Assembly (NCBI GenBank): GCA_010909165.1
Contig: MU008180.1
Span: forward strand, 743,884-807,883
Direction of reading: 5' to 3'
From: Anthoceros angustus
Lineage: Eukaryota > Streptophyta > Anthocerotopsida > Anthocerotales > Anthocerotaceae
DNA length: 64,000 nt
Position 1 is the first letter of the stretch, and each line of letters starts with the position of its first letter. This document shows, piece after piece, positions 10,190 to 21,590 of the stretch. The position numbers and the translations under genes are program-made. The notes under the pieces are model-generated. The model was not told the origin of the DNA. It saw nothing but the letters and a program-made list of their open reading frames with translations, and did not search any database.

Positions 10190-13100
10190 CTCGAAGATGC
10201 CCTGCGTCATTCAACGGGAACACTATCCTGCACAATGACCTCATCGATATGGTATGGCGGATAAAGAGCAATTGCCTATATGTGATCTTGGACAGCAGCC
10301 TGCAGAGTGTAGAAAGATTGAGTAGACTTAGTGTTCCATTGAACGTATCCTACACGAAACATGTTAGTAAGGCGGTAAACCGCTTGTCCATCTTGTGGTC
10401 CTGGCTTGCCTCGACCGAGAGGCCAACAAATTTTGAGAATGTAAGCAACGCGGCCATCGCTGACTGCATGACATATTACATGTGGTTTCCATCTTCGAAT
10501 GCTTCCTCTGCCTCCCGGTTTTTGGTCCGGAGACCCGTTAGCTCTTCCAACCTCTCTAGCATCTCGTTCATGTGTGTGGCCCGGGCTTGCTCTAAGGGCT
10601 CCTAGTCTCTACGTAGGTCATAGACCTCCTACTCCAACTCCTGCAGCCGGGTTTTGGCCGCCTCCTCCCGTAGCCTGCCCTCCCCTCGGTGGTACTCTCG
10701 ATCCGCTTAGTTCTTCTCTTGCTTCTCCTTCCTGGCCCTCGGCTGTGCCTCCAAGGGCTCTGCTGGGCTTCCCTTCCCTTCGCTTTGTGGACTCGGCATC
10801 CTTCCTGGCGTCCTCCGTGACCCTCCTAGCGGCCTCCTCTGCCCTGAAAGCTTCCTTTGCCGTTTGCCGTGCCCTGCCCAACTCTTGGCTCAAGGCCTCT
10901 GCCCAGTCCCTCGCCTCCTATGTTGCCTCAGTTGTTCGCACAGCTGCAGGACCTTAGCTCGGTCTTGAAGAGCGGGATGCTGGCGGAGCCGGCATCCCGC
11001 TCCACCGACCGGCGCTGCTCTTCTTCCACTCGCGCTCTGGTCTTCGTCTTTTTCCTGGCTGCTTGGGCCGCCTCTATCTGGCCTTGCAACTCCACCATCC
11101 GTTGCCGCATGGCCTCTACCTTTTGTGTCTTCTCAGTGGCACGGAAGAGGCCCCAAGCCATTCCATCGGCGACAACCACCAATACCTGGCGAGCTCCCTC
11201 CATTGCCGTTGCCGGCGAATTCCCTTCAAACCCCTCCGCAGGAGATGACATCTCTCAATCTACCAGGGTGTGCCAGACCGCCCTGCGGAGCTAGTTCGTC
11301 ATGGTTACTCCGGCCTCTAGTAGGGGGCCTAGGTCCTGGCTGTCCGGTGCCTGCCCTTCTACTTCTTTGGCCCTCTTGGCGACCAACTCCTTCTCTGCCC
11401 TCTGTCCGCCCATGGCAATCCCAAATTGGTAGGGGTAAAGATGCGCTTAGAACTGCTCCCGGAGTTGAATGATAATACTGTGGCTTATGAGGTGCAAGAA
11501 CGCCTCTCCAACAGCGATAGGCACACCCAAGGCGTGGACTTCTCTATAGCTAGTAACATATTGGCACTCAATACCTGAGAGATCCGGTGGGGGGTCTCGC
11601 CCCTTGCCACTGGCCGCCATAATGAAAGATCGGAAAAACCATTAGAAGGATCCCTGAGCAAAATAATCCCGAAAGTGGTTGTAGATTGTCCCCATACACC
11701 TCGAAGATGCCCCTCGGTCATTCCCAAGCGGGAACACTATCCTGCACAATGACCTCATCGATATGGTATGGCGGATAAAGAGCAATTGCCTATATGTGAT
11801 CTTGGACAGCAGCCTGCAGAGTGTAGAAAGATTGAGTAGACTTAGTGTTCCATTGAACGTATCCTACACGAAACATGTTAGTAAGGCGGTAAAACTGCCT
11901 TGTCCATCTTGTGGTCCCGGGCTTGCCCCTGGACCGAGAGGCCAACAGCTTGGAGAATGTAAGCAACGCGGCCATCGCTGACTGCATGACATATTACATG
12001 TGGTTTCCATCTTCGAATGCTTCCTCTGCCTCCCGGTTTTTGGTCCGGAGACCCGTTAGCTCTTCCAACCTCTCTAGCATCTCGTTCATGTGTGTGGCCC
12101 GGGCTTGCTCTAAGGGCTCCTAGTCTCTACGTAGGTCATAGACCTCCTACTCCAACTCCTGCAGCCGGGTTTTGGCTGCTTCGGCCTCCTCCCGTAGTCG
12201 GTTCCTGTCTCGGTGGTAATACTCTCGATCCGCTTAGTTCTTCTCTTCCTCCTCGGCCCCATGCCTCCAAGGGCTCTGGGCTTCCCTTCGCTTTGTGGAC
12301 TCGGCATCCTTCTGGCGTCCTCCGTGACCTCCTAGCGGCCTCCTCCGCCTCAAAGCCTTTGCTGCTTGTGTGCCCAACTCTTGGCTCAAGGCCTGCCCAC
12401 CCTCGCCTCCTATGTTGCCTCGCTTGTTGCAGACACAGGACCTTAGCTCGGTCTTGAAGAGCGGGATCTTTGGCGGAGCATCCCGCCTCCACCCCGCCCG
12501 GCTCTTCTTCCACTCGGCCTGGGTCGCCTTTTCCGGGCGCCGCCTCTATCCGCCTTGCAACTCCACCATCCGTGCGCATGGCCTCTACCTTTGTGTCTTC
12601 TCGGCACTAAGAGGCCCAAGCCATTCAGCCGACAACCACCAATACTGGCGAGCTCCCTCCATTGCCGTTGCGGCGAATTCCCTTCAAACCCTCCGCAGAT
12701 GACATCTCTCAATCTACGGTGTGCCGCCTGGAGCTAGTTCGTCATGGTTACTCCCGCCTCTAGGGGCCTAGGTCCCGCCCGGCTCCTTCTTTTCTTTGGC
12801 CCTCACACCAACTCGCCCATGGCAATCCCAAATTGGTAGGGGTAAAGATGCTTAATCGCCCTGAGTTGAATGATAATCATGGCTTATGAGGTGCAAGAAC
12901 GCCTCTCCAATGATAGGCACACCCAAGGCGTGGACTTCTCTATAGCTAGTAACATATTGGCACTCAATACCTGAGAGATCCGGTGGGGGGTCTCGCCCCT
13001 TGCCACGGCCGCCGCCATAATGAAAAGATCGGAAAAACCATTAGAAGGATCCTCGGGAGCAAAATAATCCCGAAAGTGGTTGTAGATTGTCCCCAACAGA
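10190..13100. repeat. Tandem duplication of a 1.5-kb unit carrying minus-strand coiled-coil ORFs
   Basis: 10190-11696 and 11699-13100 are two copies of one unit, each beginning CCTCGAAGATGCCC and ending ATTGTCCCCA. In copy 1 the minus strand keeps two charged, Ala/Glu/Arg-rich ORFs (10928-11251 and 10618-10893) that read like coiled coil. Copy 2 is shorter and is broken by many small gaps, so its matching ORFs are frameshifted. The source protein is not recognised; a gag-like product of a degenerate retroelement would fit, but no enzyme domain is seen. Confidence 0.65.
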
Positions 13101-13315
13101 CCACCTGAAGAAAGCGCAGGGCAGTGGCAAGAGCCCTGCCGAAGATCGCCATGTTAAGACAAAAAGGCTCCTCAGCAATGAAATCTAGAATATCCTGTGA
13201 AATGAGGTCAATAAGGGCTGGGTGAAGGGCGCGAAAAGCGACAATGGTCTCCTCGAAGGAAGCCAGCAGTGTAGGAAGAAGCAAGCCTCATCTGAGCCTC
13301 CCATGCTGCACAATC

Positions 13316-13379
13316 GAAGTCCTGTTGCTTGTGCCTAATGTGACATTGAAGTCCTGTTGCTTGTGCCTAATGTGACATT
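13316..13379. repeat. 32-bp direct tandem repeat, two copies
   Basis: The unit begins GAAGTCCTGTTGCTTGTGCC and is repeated once with no gap. It lies in a stretch (13101-13800) with no supported gene. Confidence 0.7.
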
Positions 13380-13814
13380 TCAACCCCTTAACCCCACAGC
13401 AAAGCTAAGCGCAGACCTGACAGAGAGCGTCCTTTAAGAGGGGTGGACCACACCATTGAGGAGAACGCAGAAAGAAACAATCTATGCAAGCTAGAACCAA
13501 AGTTGCATAGGACAGATGGCAGAAAGCAAGGAACAACCTGCAAACGACTGCCTGAGGGTGTTAGGGTTGAAGAGACTAGATTGGCCGGAGGCCCCAACGT
13601 AGAGAGGCTGCAACCCACCGGAACCTCGACAACCCATCGCACAAACGCCCGCACCGGCTACTCCATGTAAAAACTCAACCTAGGATTTTTAGGATTGACG
13701 GGGCCCGCCGGAACATGACGGCCCCGTCAATCCACCACCATAGCACCTGTCGGCCCGCTGCCCTGTCAACACACCGACCCGCTGGGGAGCTGGAAGGCGG
13801 GCCACCCCTCGGAG

Positions 13815-13945
13815 CCCACTCGCCACCGCGCTGTTCCCGTTGGCCACCGCACTGTTCCCGTTGGCCACCGCGCTGTTCCCGCTCGCCACCGCGCTGTTCC
13901 CGCTCGCCACCGCGCTGTTCCCGCTCGCCACCGCGCTCCTCCCGC
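13815..13945. repeat. 21-bp minisatellite
   Basis: About six units of the type CCACCGCGCTGTTCCCGCTCG, alternating between TTGG and CTCG variants. The unit length is a multiple of three, so all frames stay open and give repetitive ORFs on both strands. No evidence that any is a gene. Confidence 0.8.
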
Positions 13946-13959
13946 TCTGCACACCGCAC

Positions 13960-15900
13960 ACCGCACATCGCACACCATACACTCCATCCAATTGTGTATT
14001 GGGCATGGTTACGAGTGTTCGTTGCAAGTAGGGTTTGAAGTTCGCACATTCGTCGACGAGACTAGGCCTCGTAGAGTCATCTACGACTTCGAGAGCAACT
14101 TTGTCCGCTTGTACCGGACGTGGAGCGGCGGCAACAGATCCCGTGACGCTATGGACGAACGACCAACTGCGGACCCGAGGAGGCAGGTGCACTGCAAGAA
14201 GAGCTGCGTGAGCTCATCACAGAGCTCGAGGCCCACAGCATGCGCAGTCACAAGAGGAGGAGGGTTCAAGCGACCTGCGACAGTAGTAGACTGAGGGGTC
14301 AGGGCAAGTGCCGCGCGCAAAGGGGAAGGATGCAAAGGGAAAGGGGGCAGGAGGGACTAGCTCCAAAGCTCAAAGGATGCAAGGGAAAGGGGGCAGGAGG
14401 TACAAACTCCAAAGCTCAAAGGATGCAAGGGAAAGGGGACAGGAGGTACAAACTCCAAAGCTCCGGAAAAGTGGGCCGTGCGGCACGGCTAGAGCAAGCA
14501 CTGGCATGGAGGGGCAAGCCACCGCCCAAAGTCGAACTAAGGAGGGGCATCTGGCTGCAGAGGAGGTCCGGGAATTGTGGCATTAACGAGGACAACTGTG
14601 GTTGCCATCAATGCATGCATGACCGGCGCCATATCCCTTATGCTTGAATTAGCGGAGAAGGTGTGAAACCTCAAGCTGCAATGGACGGAGATGGAGGAAG
14701 TTATGGACAAGACCCCACTACTGGAGATGGCATGCAACCACGAGAAAATGTCGCAGGAGTCACAGCTGTTGTGTTCATGAAGTACATGACTGCAGCCATA
14801 GCTACCTCCTTCAACCCAACCAGCCCTATGAGAACTACTTTTGAGTTTGGTGCACATCCTCCCCCTCCTTCCAATGTCCCTCCTTCCTCTCCTTCCCCTT
14901 TCTCTCCTCCCCCTCCTTCCCCTTCCCCTCCTTCCCCTTCCCCTCCTCCCCCTCCTTTTCCCTTTCTTTCCGGGTATGCATCTCACTCCCCCTCCAATTC
15001 CACAAGGTTAGCTGGTTGCACCTCGCCCCTCTATGGCACAGCCGACTGCACCCCCCCCTTCCGGTTCGTAAGTACCTCCGGCCAGGGTTGTAGAGTTTGT
15101 AACTCCTCCTCTTCAGGTTGCACAGAGCCAGTCTCTAAGATCTCATGCAGCCCACGAGCCTGGTTTTGCATGCAGCCCATGAGCCTGGTTCTGCACACAG
15201 CCCATAAGCCGGATTTCGGATCACAGGAGGATGGCACACCTGCTCTCATACTCTTCTAGAATTGAGGGGATTGAGAAGAGTGGAGGATGCAGCACGTAGG
15301 ACATAGAGGATCCTTTTCAGCGCTTCCACCATAAGGTGGGAGATTTTTTTCTGAGATCTTTTTTTGTTGAATGGAGGCATGAGCCCAGCTGTGTATGAGC
15401 CCAGCCATGTTTTTTTTGGTCGCATATGTGGTCCGCATCCTTGCATTCCCCCATCGGACTCGTAATGAAGCGAAGGAGCAGGCTTCCCGGCTTTGCAGTG
15501 GGGGCCGACCGTTGTAGAAACCCTACGGGGCTACTCTGAATTATATCCACGATCACTTGGAGGAGGCCTTGCCATCTCTGTCTGGCTATCCTATAGACTC
15601 GCAGTTCACCAACGTGCTAGCTACTCTACCTGTGCAGATTGTAAAAACCCCTGCTTCAATTTCCTTGCTTGGCTATGAACATGCAACGAAGGGTGATATC
15701 TAGGAGCTGGTCACTATATACTCTACATTCCCTCAGGGTCGCACCTGAGCAACAACAGAGAGTGACAAGATTTCAAGATACAGATCTCAAAGCTGCTTCC
15801 AGCTGGCCATGACTTGTTCACAAAACCTCACAAGACGCGCTAACCCTAGCTGTACATGGGAGCACAAGAAGGTGCTCCCCAAGCCTAACAAAGTAAAGAA
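13960..15900. other. Repeat-rich region without a supported gene
   Basis: It contains a 46-bp tandem repeat at 14326-14463 (three copies, starts at 14326, 14372 and 14418; core AAAGGATGCAAGGGAAAGGG) and a pure pyrimidine tract of CCTCC/CTTCC words at about 14858-14965. A degenerate CATGCAGCCCATGAGCCTGG repeat lies at about 15146-15215. ORFs over these are repeat translations. Nothing recognisable is seen in 15260-15900. Confidence 0.55.
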
Positions 15901-15909
15901 AGAATTCTG

Positions 15910-16360
15910 CTAAACCCTTCCCTCCCACAAGCATTGTGGAAGGCCAGCAGCCTCCTCTAGTATTTGCTTCACCAAAGGTGGCGGGTTGAGCCCCATGCTC
16001 TCCGCCCTGTTCCAGCGATCTAATCTGGACAATCCTAAGCAAGGGCCAAACTTCATGTTGAGGTCGAAGTCCTTCAAGGTCTCCTCCACATCGTACCCTT
16101 CTGCATCAAACAGGTTACAAGAAAAGGACAGCTTAACGAACGAGCGACCTCCATGCGTAGGAGGAAATCCTAAGAAGAAAGCTCAGGAACTTACGGAATG
16201 TGCGCAGAGGAGTGGCGCCCTCTGCCGTCCTCAATTCCTCTTTCAGTTGAAAGCCTCCTGGCTTGTGCAGATCAGCGCCGGGAGGGCTGCCCCCACCTGG
16301 CTTCTTGAATCTATCGATGGAACTCTGCTTCTTTTGCTTGAAAACCTCGCCCAGATTCAT
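15910..16360 (-). CDS. POLD4: DNA polymerase delta subunit 4 (small subunit, p12)
   Basis: Two exons on the minus strand, 16360-16195 (ATG at 16360) and 16100-15910, give 118 residues. They are joined through a 94-bp intron with donor C|GTAAGT and acceptor GATGCAG, and the phases agree (166 + 191 = 357 nt). Exon 1 starts with a basic FKQKK-type N-terminus as in plant homologues. Exon 2 carries the family signature: DFDLNMKFGPCLGLSRLDRW, then a Leu-Asn-Pro-Pro segment and a C-terminal LWEGRV. POLD4 stabilises the Pol delta holoenzyme and helps couple it to PCNA in the nucleus. The length fits the family (roughly 105-125 residues). The gene is easy to miss because each exon is short; overlapping plus-strand ORFs are shadows. 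Confidence 0.88.
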
Positions 16361-16897
16361 GGCGACTGGGGCTCTCTACACCACCTCAAAGAAGCGCTCC
16401 TGCTCCAATTCCGGTAGCTTGTGTTCCGCGTGCCTGTTGCAGATGAACGCCCGACGACGCCAACAGCGACACCTCGCTGGCCAGTGAAACAAAAATTTCA
16501 AATCTCCACTGCCGGTTCGCAACCCTATACATAATTGCGAATAGGGGTCGCCAACGTCTCCAATTTGTTACGCGTACAACATTTCAATTTTGGAGTTTCT
16601 TTAAACTTCACATGTGCGTTCACACCAGCTCGATTTGTGCCCGCCCGTTGGTATTGGGTTTTTTCAGCCTTCCTGCAGCACCCAGCCATGGCCGTTTTGC
16701 CGCAGACTTGAATAGCCCTGGCATTTCCCAGACAGAAGAGGCTCTAGAGTGTACGTGTACAAAGGGTGAGAGTGTAAACCCCACCCTACCTGGACTGCCA
16801 ATGCAAGCAATCAAACTTGTGATAGCAGGCTCTGGAACGGCCCAAGCTGCAGATGAATTCAGGAATATGCATTTTGATCAGCGAGGCTATGATCCAT
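16361..16897. other. Short intergenic region upstream of POLD4
   Basis: Contains the 5' side of POLD4 and the 3' side of the next minus-strand gene. A plus ORF at 16612-16914 has no recognisable motif and is not called. Confidence 0.4.
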
Positions 16898-18968
16898 TCA
16901 CAGGGACGCTGTAACCACGTGACAAGCCTTTCTCCCGTTCCGAGTCCCGAAGAATAGCGCAGGGCTGACCATGGTTTTCATAGCGCCCATAAATCTGCCC
17001 AACCTGGTGGAATTCCTCACAGCATCCTGATCCCTTAACCTCAAGTCTTCCTGCAGGTCGGTCACCATCAACTCGGCCCTTTCCCTTTCCCTCTTCCCAC
17101 TATCCTCCTCCGGATCCCGCTGCTGCTCCAAGGCGGAAATCCTATTCAGAATGTCTGCCCACCTGGCCTTCTCTAACTCGACGTTCCTCTCCAAGCCCTC
17201 CACGCGCTTGAGCAACTCGCAGGCCTCCTCCTGTTCCCGCTTCCGAGTCACAAGCATGGAATTACTCTCATTCTCAGGCTGCTGCACTTGGACCGGGACA
17301 TGGACGAACTCCTCGTCGGCGACCTCGATCTTGGGCACCTTGTTCCCCCTCTCCCAAGCTTCTTCCACCTCCCGACCCACAACGCTATCAGGCCCGCGCA
17401 CACGCTTCCTCGTCCCAGCACCCGGACCAGGACCCGACCCATATCCGCGTTGCTGCTGCTGCTGCAGCTCCTCCCCCCGCCTACCGGTGACGACGCTTCC
17501 CACACCCTGCTCCAGGCCCAGGCCCAGGCCGGCGATCGGGGCGGCATGCACCATCTCCGCTCCTCCCCTCACCTCGAAGAAGTAATCCATGGCCTCCTCC
17601 ACATACCGCAGCAGAAACTCCCTGAGCGACTCCGACAGGCGGCACCTTCGCCCGGTGGCCTGGTCCAGCACGTTCTCGATCCGGATGATCCTGGTGGACA
17701 CCCAGTCGAAGCGCTTGTTGGAGTAGAGCTCCTCCTTGAAGGCGAACACCTGCGTGTGCGCGAGCTGGCGGTCTGGGTTGGTGAATCCCAGCCCGGGCCT
17801 GCGCATCCTGATGTAATCCCGCAGCCTGGGCTCGAGGCTGTCCGCGGCCAGACCCTTGGACAAAGACGGCGCCCGAGCCGGCACCTTCCTGGAGCTCCGC
17901 GGCTGCTGCACAATGTAGCGCTCCAGCTCCCGGAACCTGTCCTGCGCCGCGCGCTGCTCGGGAACGGGGCCCGTGAAATCGATCCCCATGAAGGCGCCCA
18001 CCACTTCCGGCCTCAGAGACAGCGTATAGCGGGAATTGATCCGCAAGAGCCCCCGCTGGGAGTCCCAGCCGTCCACCTCGTACTCCTGGCTCAGCACCAG
18101 GCGGCAGAAATGGCCTCGGAACGGCCTCCGCTCCCCGTCCCTGTTCACCAGCCCCAGGCTCCTGAGCGCCGAGTGCCGGTCCTCCGAGCCCCCGCCTACC
18201 GGTGACGACGCTTCCCACACCCTGCTCCAGGCCCAGGCCCAGGCCGGCGATCAGGGCGGCATGCACCATCTCCGCTCCTCCCTCACCTCGAAGAAGTAAT
18301 CCATGGCCTCCTCCACATATGCAGCAGAAACTCCCTGAGCGACTCCGACAGGCGGCACCTTCGCCCGGTGGCCTGGTCCAGCACGTTCTCGATCCGGATG
18401 ATCCTGGTGGACACCCAGTCGAAGCGCTTGTTGGAGTGAGCTCCTCCCGAAGGCGAACACCTGCGTGTGCGCGAGCTGGCGGTCTGGGTTGGTGAATCCC
18501 AGCCCGGGCCTGCGCATCCTGATGTAATCCCGCAGCCTGGGCTCGAGGCTGTCCGCGGCCAGACCCTTGGACAAAGACGGCGCCCGAGCCGGCACCTTCC
18601 TGGAGCTCCGCGGCTGCTGCTGCTGTAGCGCTCCAGCTCCCGGAACCTGTCCTGCGCCGCGCTGCTCGGAACGGGGCCCGTGAAATCGATCCCCATGAAG
18701 GCGCCCACCACTTCCGGCCTCAGAGACAGCGTATAGCGGGAATTGATCCGCAAGAGCCCCCGCTGGGAGTCCCAGCCGTCCACCTCGTACTCCTGGCTCA
18801 GCACCAGGCGGCAGAAATGGCCTCGGAACGGCCTCCGCTCCCCGTCCCTGTTCACCAGCCCCAGGCTCCTGAGCGCCGAGTGCCGGTCCCTCCGAGCCCC
18901 CGCCTTCATCAAAGGCGACTCCCTCAGCCTCCCGTAATTCAAGAGCTCCTCCCCCTTCTCAACCTCGG

Positions 18969-19005
<37 letters not shown>

Positions 19006-19097
19006 AGGCTCGGGCTCAGGCTGCGCCAGCAGCAACTTCCCAATTCCGCACTCCTCCCTGTTGAGGCTCTGGGAAATCTCATCCTGAGGCCCCCCGT
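16898..19097 (-). pseudogene. Unrecognised nuclear-type coiled-coil protein, disrupted by an internal 713-bp tandem duplication
   Basis: The reading frame enters at about 19096 after an acceptor-like CCTCAG. It passes a Pro-Glu repeat (about 18960-19025) and an N-terminal segment, then meets two tandem copies of the same 713-bp block. The proximal copy (18189-18903) is frameshifted by small gaps after RELERY. The distal copy (17476-18188) is open and continues to a stop at 16898. The distal part holds a Gln run, a basic NLS-like TRKRVRGP, and a C-terminal Glu/Arg-rich coiled coil of about 100 residues. The conserved-looking core includes SALRSLGLVNRDGERRPFRG and DYFFEV. I know no family for it. 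Taking one copy would give a protein of roughly 480-500 residues. The first exon with the ATG was not found. If the duplication is an assembly error, this is an ordinary intact gene. Confidence 0.5.
17476..18903. repeat. Tandem duplication, about 713-bp unit
   Basis: 17476-18188 and 18189-18903 match almost base for base, and the join shares the 9-bp word CCCCCGCCT. Copy 2 differs by single-base and few-base gaps, for example GAGTAGAGCTCCTCCTTGAA becoming GAGTGAGCTCCTCCCGAA, with few substitutions. Confidence 0.85.
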
Positions 19098-20102
19098 CTG
19101 TTCACAACCGGAACCGGGAACGTTAGCCGAGAAATGCATGACTGATCTGCAGCGGAGTCGAGACCCAAGATTTGCCGACCTCAAGCTGGCACCAAACCCC
19201 ATGCATGCATCACATTGTTCACGTAGAGTAGCAAAAATCAAGAAGCCATCAGGCATGGAAGCAGGAAAGCTGCTGGGTTGTTGTACCGTAATACAGGGAT
19301 GCATAGCAGTTACTGTAGCGTCCTGGAAGCTTCCCCCTGCGGCATGAGGCACACGGTTCACGCTTCAGTGTGCCCAACAGGGAGCATGCGGAGTGGTTAA
19401 CCGAGAGAGGGAGAATGATCGGACCGTGGAAGATGGGAGACGCTGTCTGAAACACACTCCTGGCACCTCATCGCAGGCCTGGCAGTTGCAGTTGCAGTTG
19501 CAGTTGCAGCACTTCGTGGTGTGGTCTGAAACGGAATTACGTATCGCAATCGCAATGGAGGCGAGGTCGAGGGACTCGCGGTGTGGGTGGAGGTGAAGCT
19601 GGTGCGGCGGGGAGTGGTGGAGCGGATGGAATTTTCAAGATATGGGGCAATTGGCGCCTTTGGGTGATGTGGGTGTGATAAGGGGAGGGGAGGGAACTCG
19701 GAAGGGAGGACGGGAGTGATGATGGGCATGGAAGTGTACTTGGCGCTGCAACCTGCAACTGCACATGATGGTGGGCAGTGGAAGGGGTGGATTTTGGGAA
19801 AGAGTAATAAAAGATATTATTATTGTACCCATGTAACAAGGTGGTTCGTCGGGGACGTCGCGAAACCGGGAGGGAATAACCTATAACCTCCTACCGGCCA
19901 GTTGCCCCGCCTCGCCCCGGCCCAGCCCCAACGGCCCCGCACTGGCAGCAGGACCAGGACATCATCATTGCCGGCAGCAGATTTCGGGGCAGCTGCTGGC
20001 TCCGACTCCAGTCCTGCCTCCCGCAGGCTATCCCGTATCGCGTATCGAGTCGCGCGTCTCACCGTTTTTTTGCACGTCTCGCGCACAGGAGTCTGGCATT
20101 CC
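19098..20102. other. Divergent intergenic region upstream of SGF11
   Basis: It contains a (GTTGCA)n run at about 19487-19512 and a GC-rich stretch from 19870. It probably holds promoters for the minus-strand gene to the left and SGF11 to the right. No gene is supported. Confidence 0.4.
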
Positions 20103-21590
20103 ATGAAGGAGCAGGAGGTGAAGGGATCGTCGCTGGCGGGGTCTGCCATCAAGGAGGTGGGGAGGGGAGCACATGGCATCATATGACATGACATGGCATG
20201 AGATGAGATGAAATGAGATGAGATGAGATGAGAGGACAGCCCAGCTGAGCCTGAGCCTGAGCCTGAGCCTGCAGCCGTTTGTGGGTTGGGGCCGGGCTGC
20301 CGCACTTTTGCCTCTGAAGCTTTGGTGCCCTTGTGGGCACTGGTGGCGTGTCGCAGGAAGCAAGTTTTCTGTTTGCGGAGCTGGTGGATTATTTGATCAC
20401 GGATGTTGCAACGGAGGCACACAGAGCTGCCCGTCTGGGGTTCGACTACCGGCTGGACGTGGAGGAGGAGGAGGACGCGCGGTCGTCAGATAAAGAACGG
20501 GACGATGCGGGAGATGCCGGTTTCAGTGGAGCAGGAGCGGACAGTGGCAGCAGCAAGTATACGGTGGACGTGTTCGGGCAGACGCATCCGGCCATTGCCA
20601 CTGACGCGTTTGATTGCATGAACTGTGGGCGGTCCATTGTGGCAGGCCGCTTTGCACCGCACTTGGAGAAGTGCATGGGTAAGGTGGGTGTTTTGGCAGC
20701 CGGGAACTACCCCTCTTGTCTGTCATGTGTGCAAGGCAAGACTGTCTGTGTGGGTTCTAAGCGGGCTCTGGGGTTTAGTGCACAGGTTTTTCAGACAGGA
20801 AATGGAGGATACGGAAAGGCTAAAGGCCTGGTCTTGTCTTGTCTCTCAGGCTTTTCTTTTTTCCGACCTGTCCCCGCTCGTCCTGCTTTGCCATTGCTCC
20901 TCATGCTTGACTTGCACGCAGGGTAGAAGAGCACGGCTTAAGACTGTCAAGAACAACATCCAGGTACCACAGCAAAAGAGATCCCGGAGTAGTCCTAGTT
21001 CTTCACATGGAACTGCCCTTGTTCCCCTTGGCTCCATTGGGAACAGATCCTACAACAAGTTGCAGATGCAGAAAGAAGCACAGAGGGTCGCTGAGCTCAA
21101 CGATGAGACATCTGATGAGGCCCACGAAGATGAAGACAAGGTTAGTTGCATCTGATTACTAAATGGCTTGGCAATGTCTTCCTTTTTGCGACGCCGTTCC
21201 CACAAGTCTCTAGTGCCAGGGGTGAACTTGCGCTGTGGGGTGCGCGAGTTTCGGCCTGTCAGTAGCCAGTGACAGATTTGAAGCTTGTCTGTGCAGTCAT
21301 GACCCTACTGTATTGAATCTTTCAGGTCCGTCGTGCTAGACTCCAAGGTGGCCAGTGCCAAGTCTCTGCATGAGATAAGATATTTGAGAAGAGGTCAGTT
21401 TGTTTGGTGCAGTGCGGTCTGTTATTGTCGATAAATGTCTGACATGACGATGGTGTCAGTCGTGCAGCAGTGTGATGGAATCTAATGTCATGTTTTGCTC
21501 GCAGGATGTGTGTTACGGTCAAGCACACCACCCTGTGAAATCCAGATCCTGGAAAAGGTCTGCTGCCTCTTGGACCCTGGATCGCGATGA
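20103..21590 (+). CDS. SGF11: SAGA-associated factor 11 (deubiquitinase module subunit)
   Basis: Predicted exons are 20103-20156, 20357-20683, 20922-21140, 21326-21347 and 21505-21590, about 235 residues with consistent phases. Exon 2 has the family N-terminal helix (FAELVDYLITDVATEAHRAA), which docks in the DUB module, then VFGQTHP and the zinc finger CMNCGRSIVAGRFAPHLEKC with C-x2-C...H-x3-C ligands. Exon 3 continues GRRARLK, a basic segment. In SAGA, SGF11 helps activate the H2B deubiquitinase and contacts the nucleosome acidic patch. The ATG at 20103 is chosen because the frame of exon 2 has a stop at 20315-20317, an acceptor lies at 20354-20356, and the join is phase 0. The last two exons, including a 22-nt microexon, are inferred from splice sites only and are the weak part of the model. 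Confidence 0.8.
20190..20270 (+). repeat. Microsatellites in SGF11 intron 1
   Basis: A degenerate (GAGAT)n run at about 20195-20233 and a (GAGCCT)n run at about 20245-20270 lie within the first intron of the SGF11 model. Confidence 0.7.

Noticed and set aside
17288-18205. A 305-codon plus-strand ORF opposite the coiled-coil gene
   Set aside because: The minus-strand frame has natural protein features (coiled coil, NLS, conserved core); the plus frame is Pro/Arg/His-rich without motifs.
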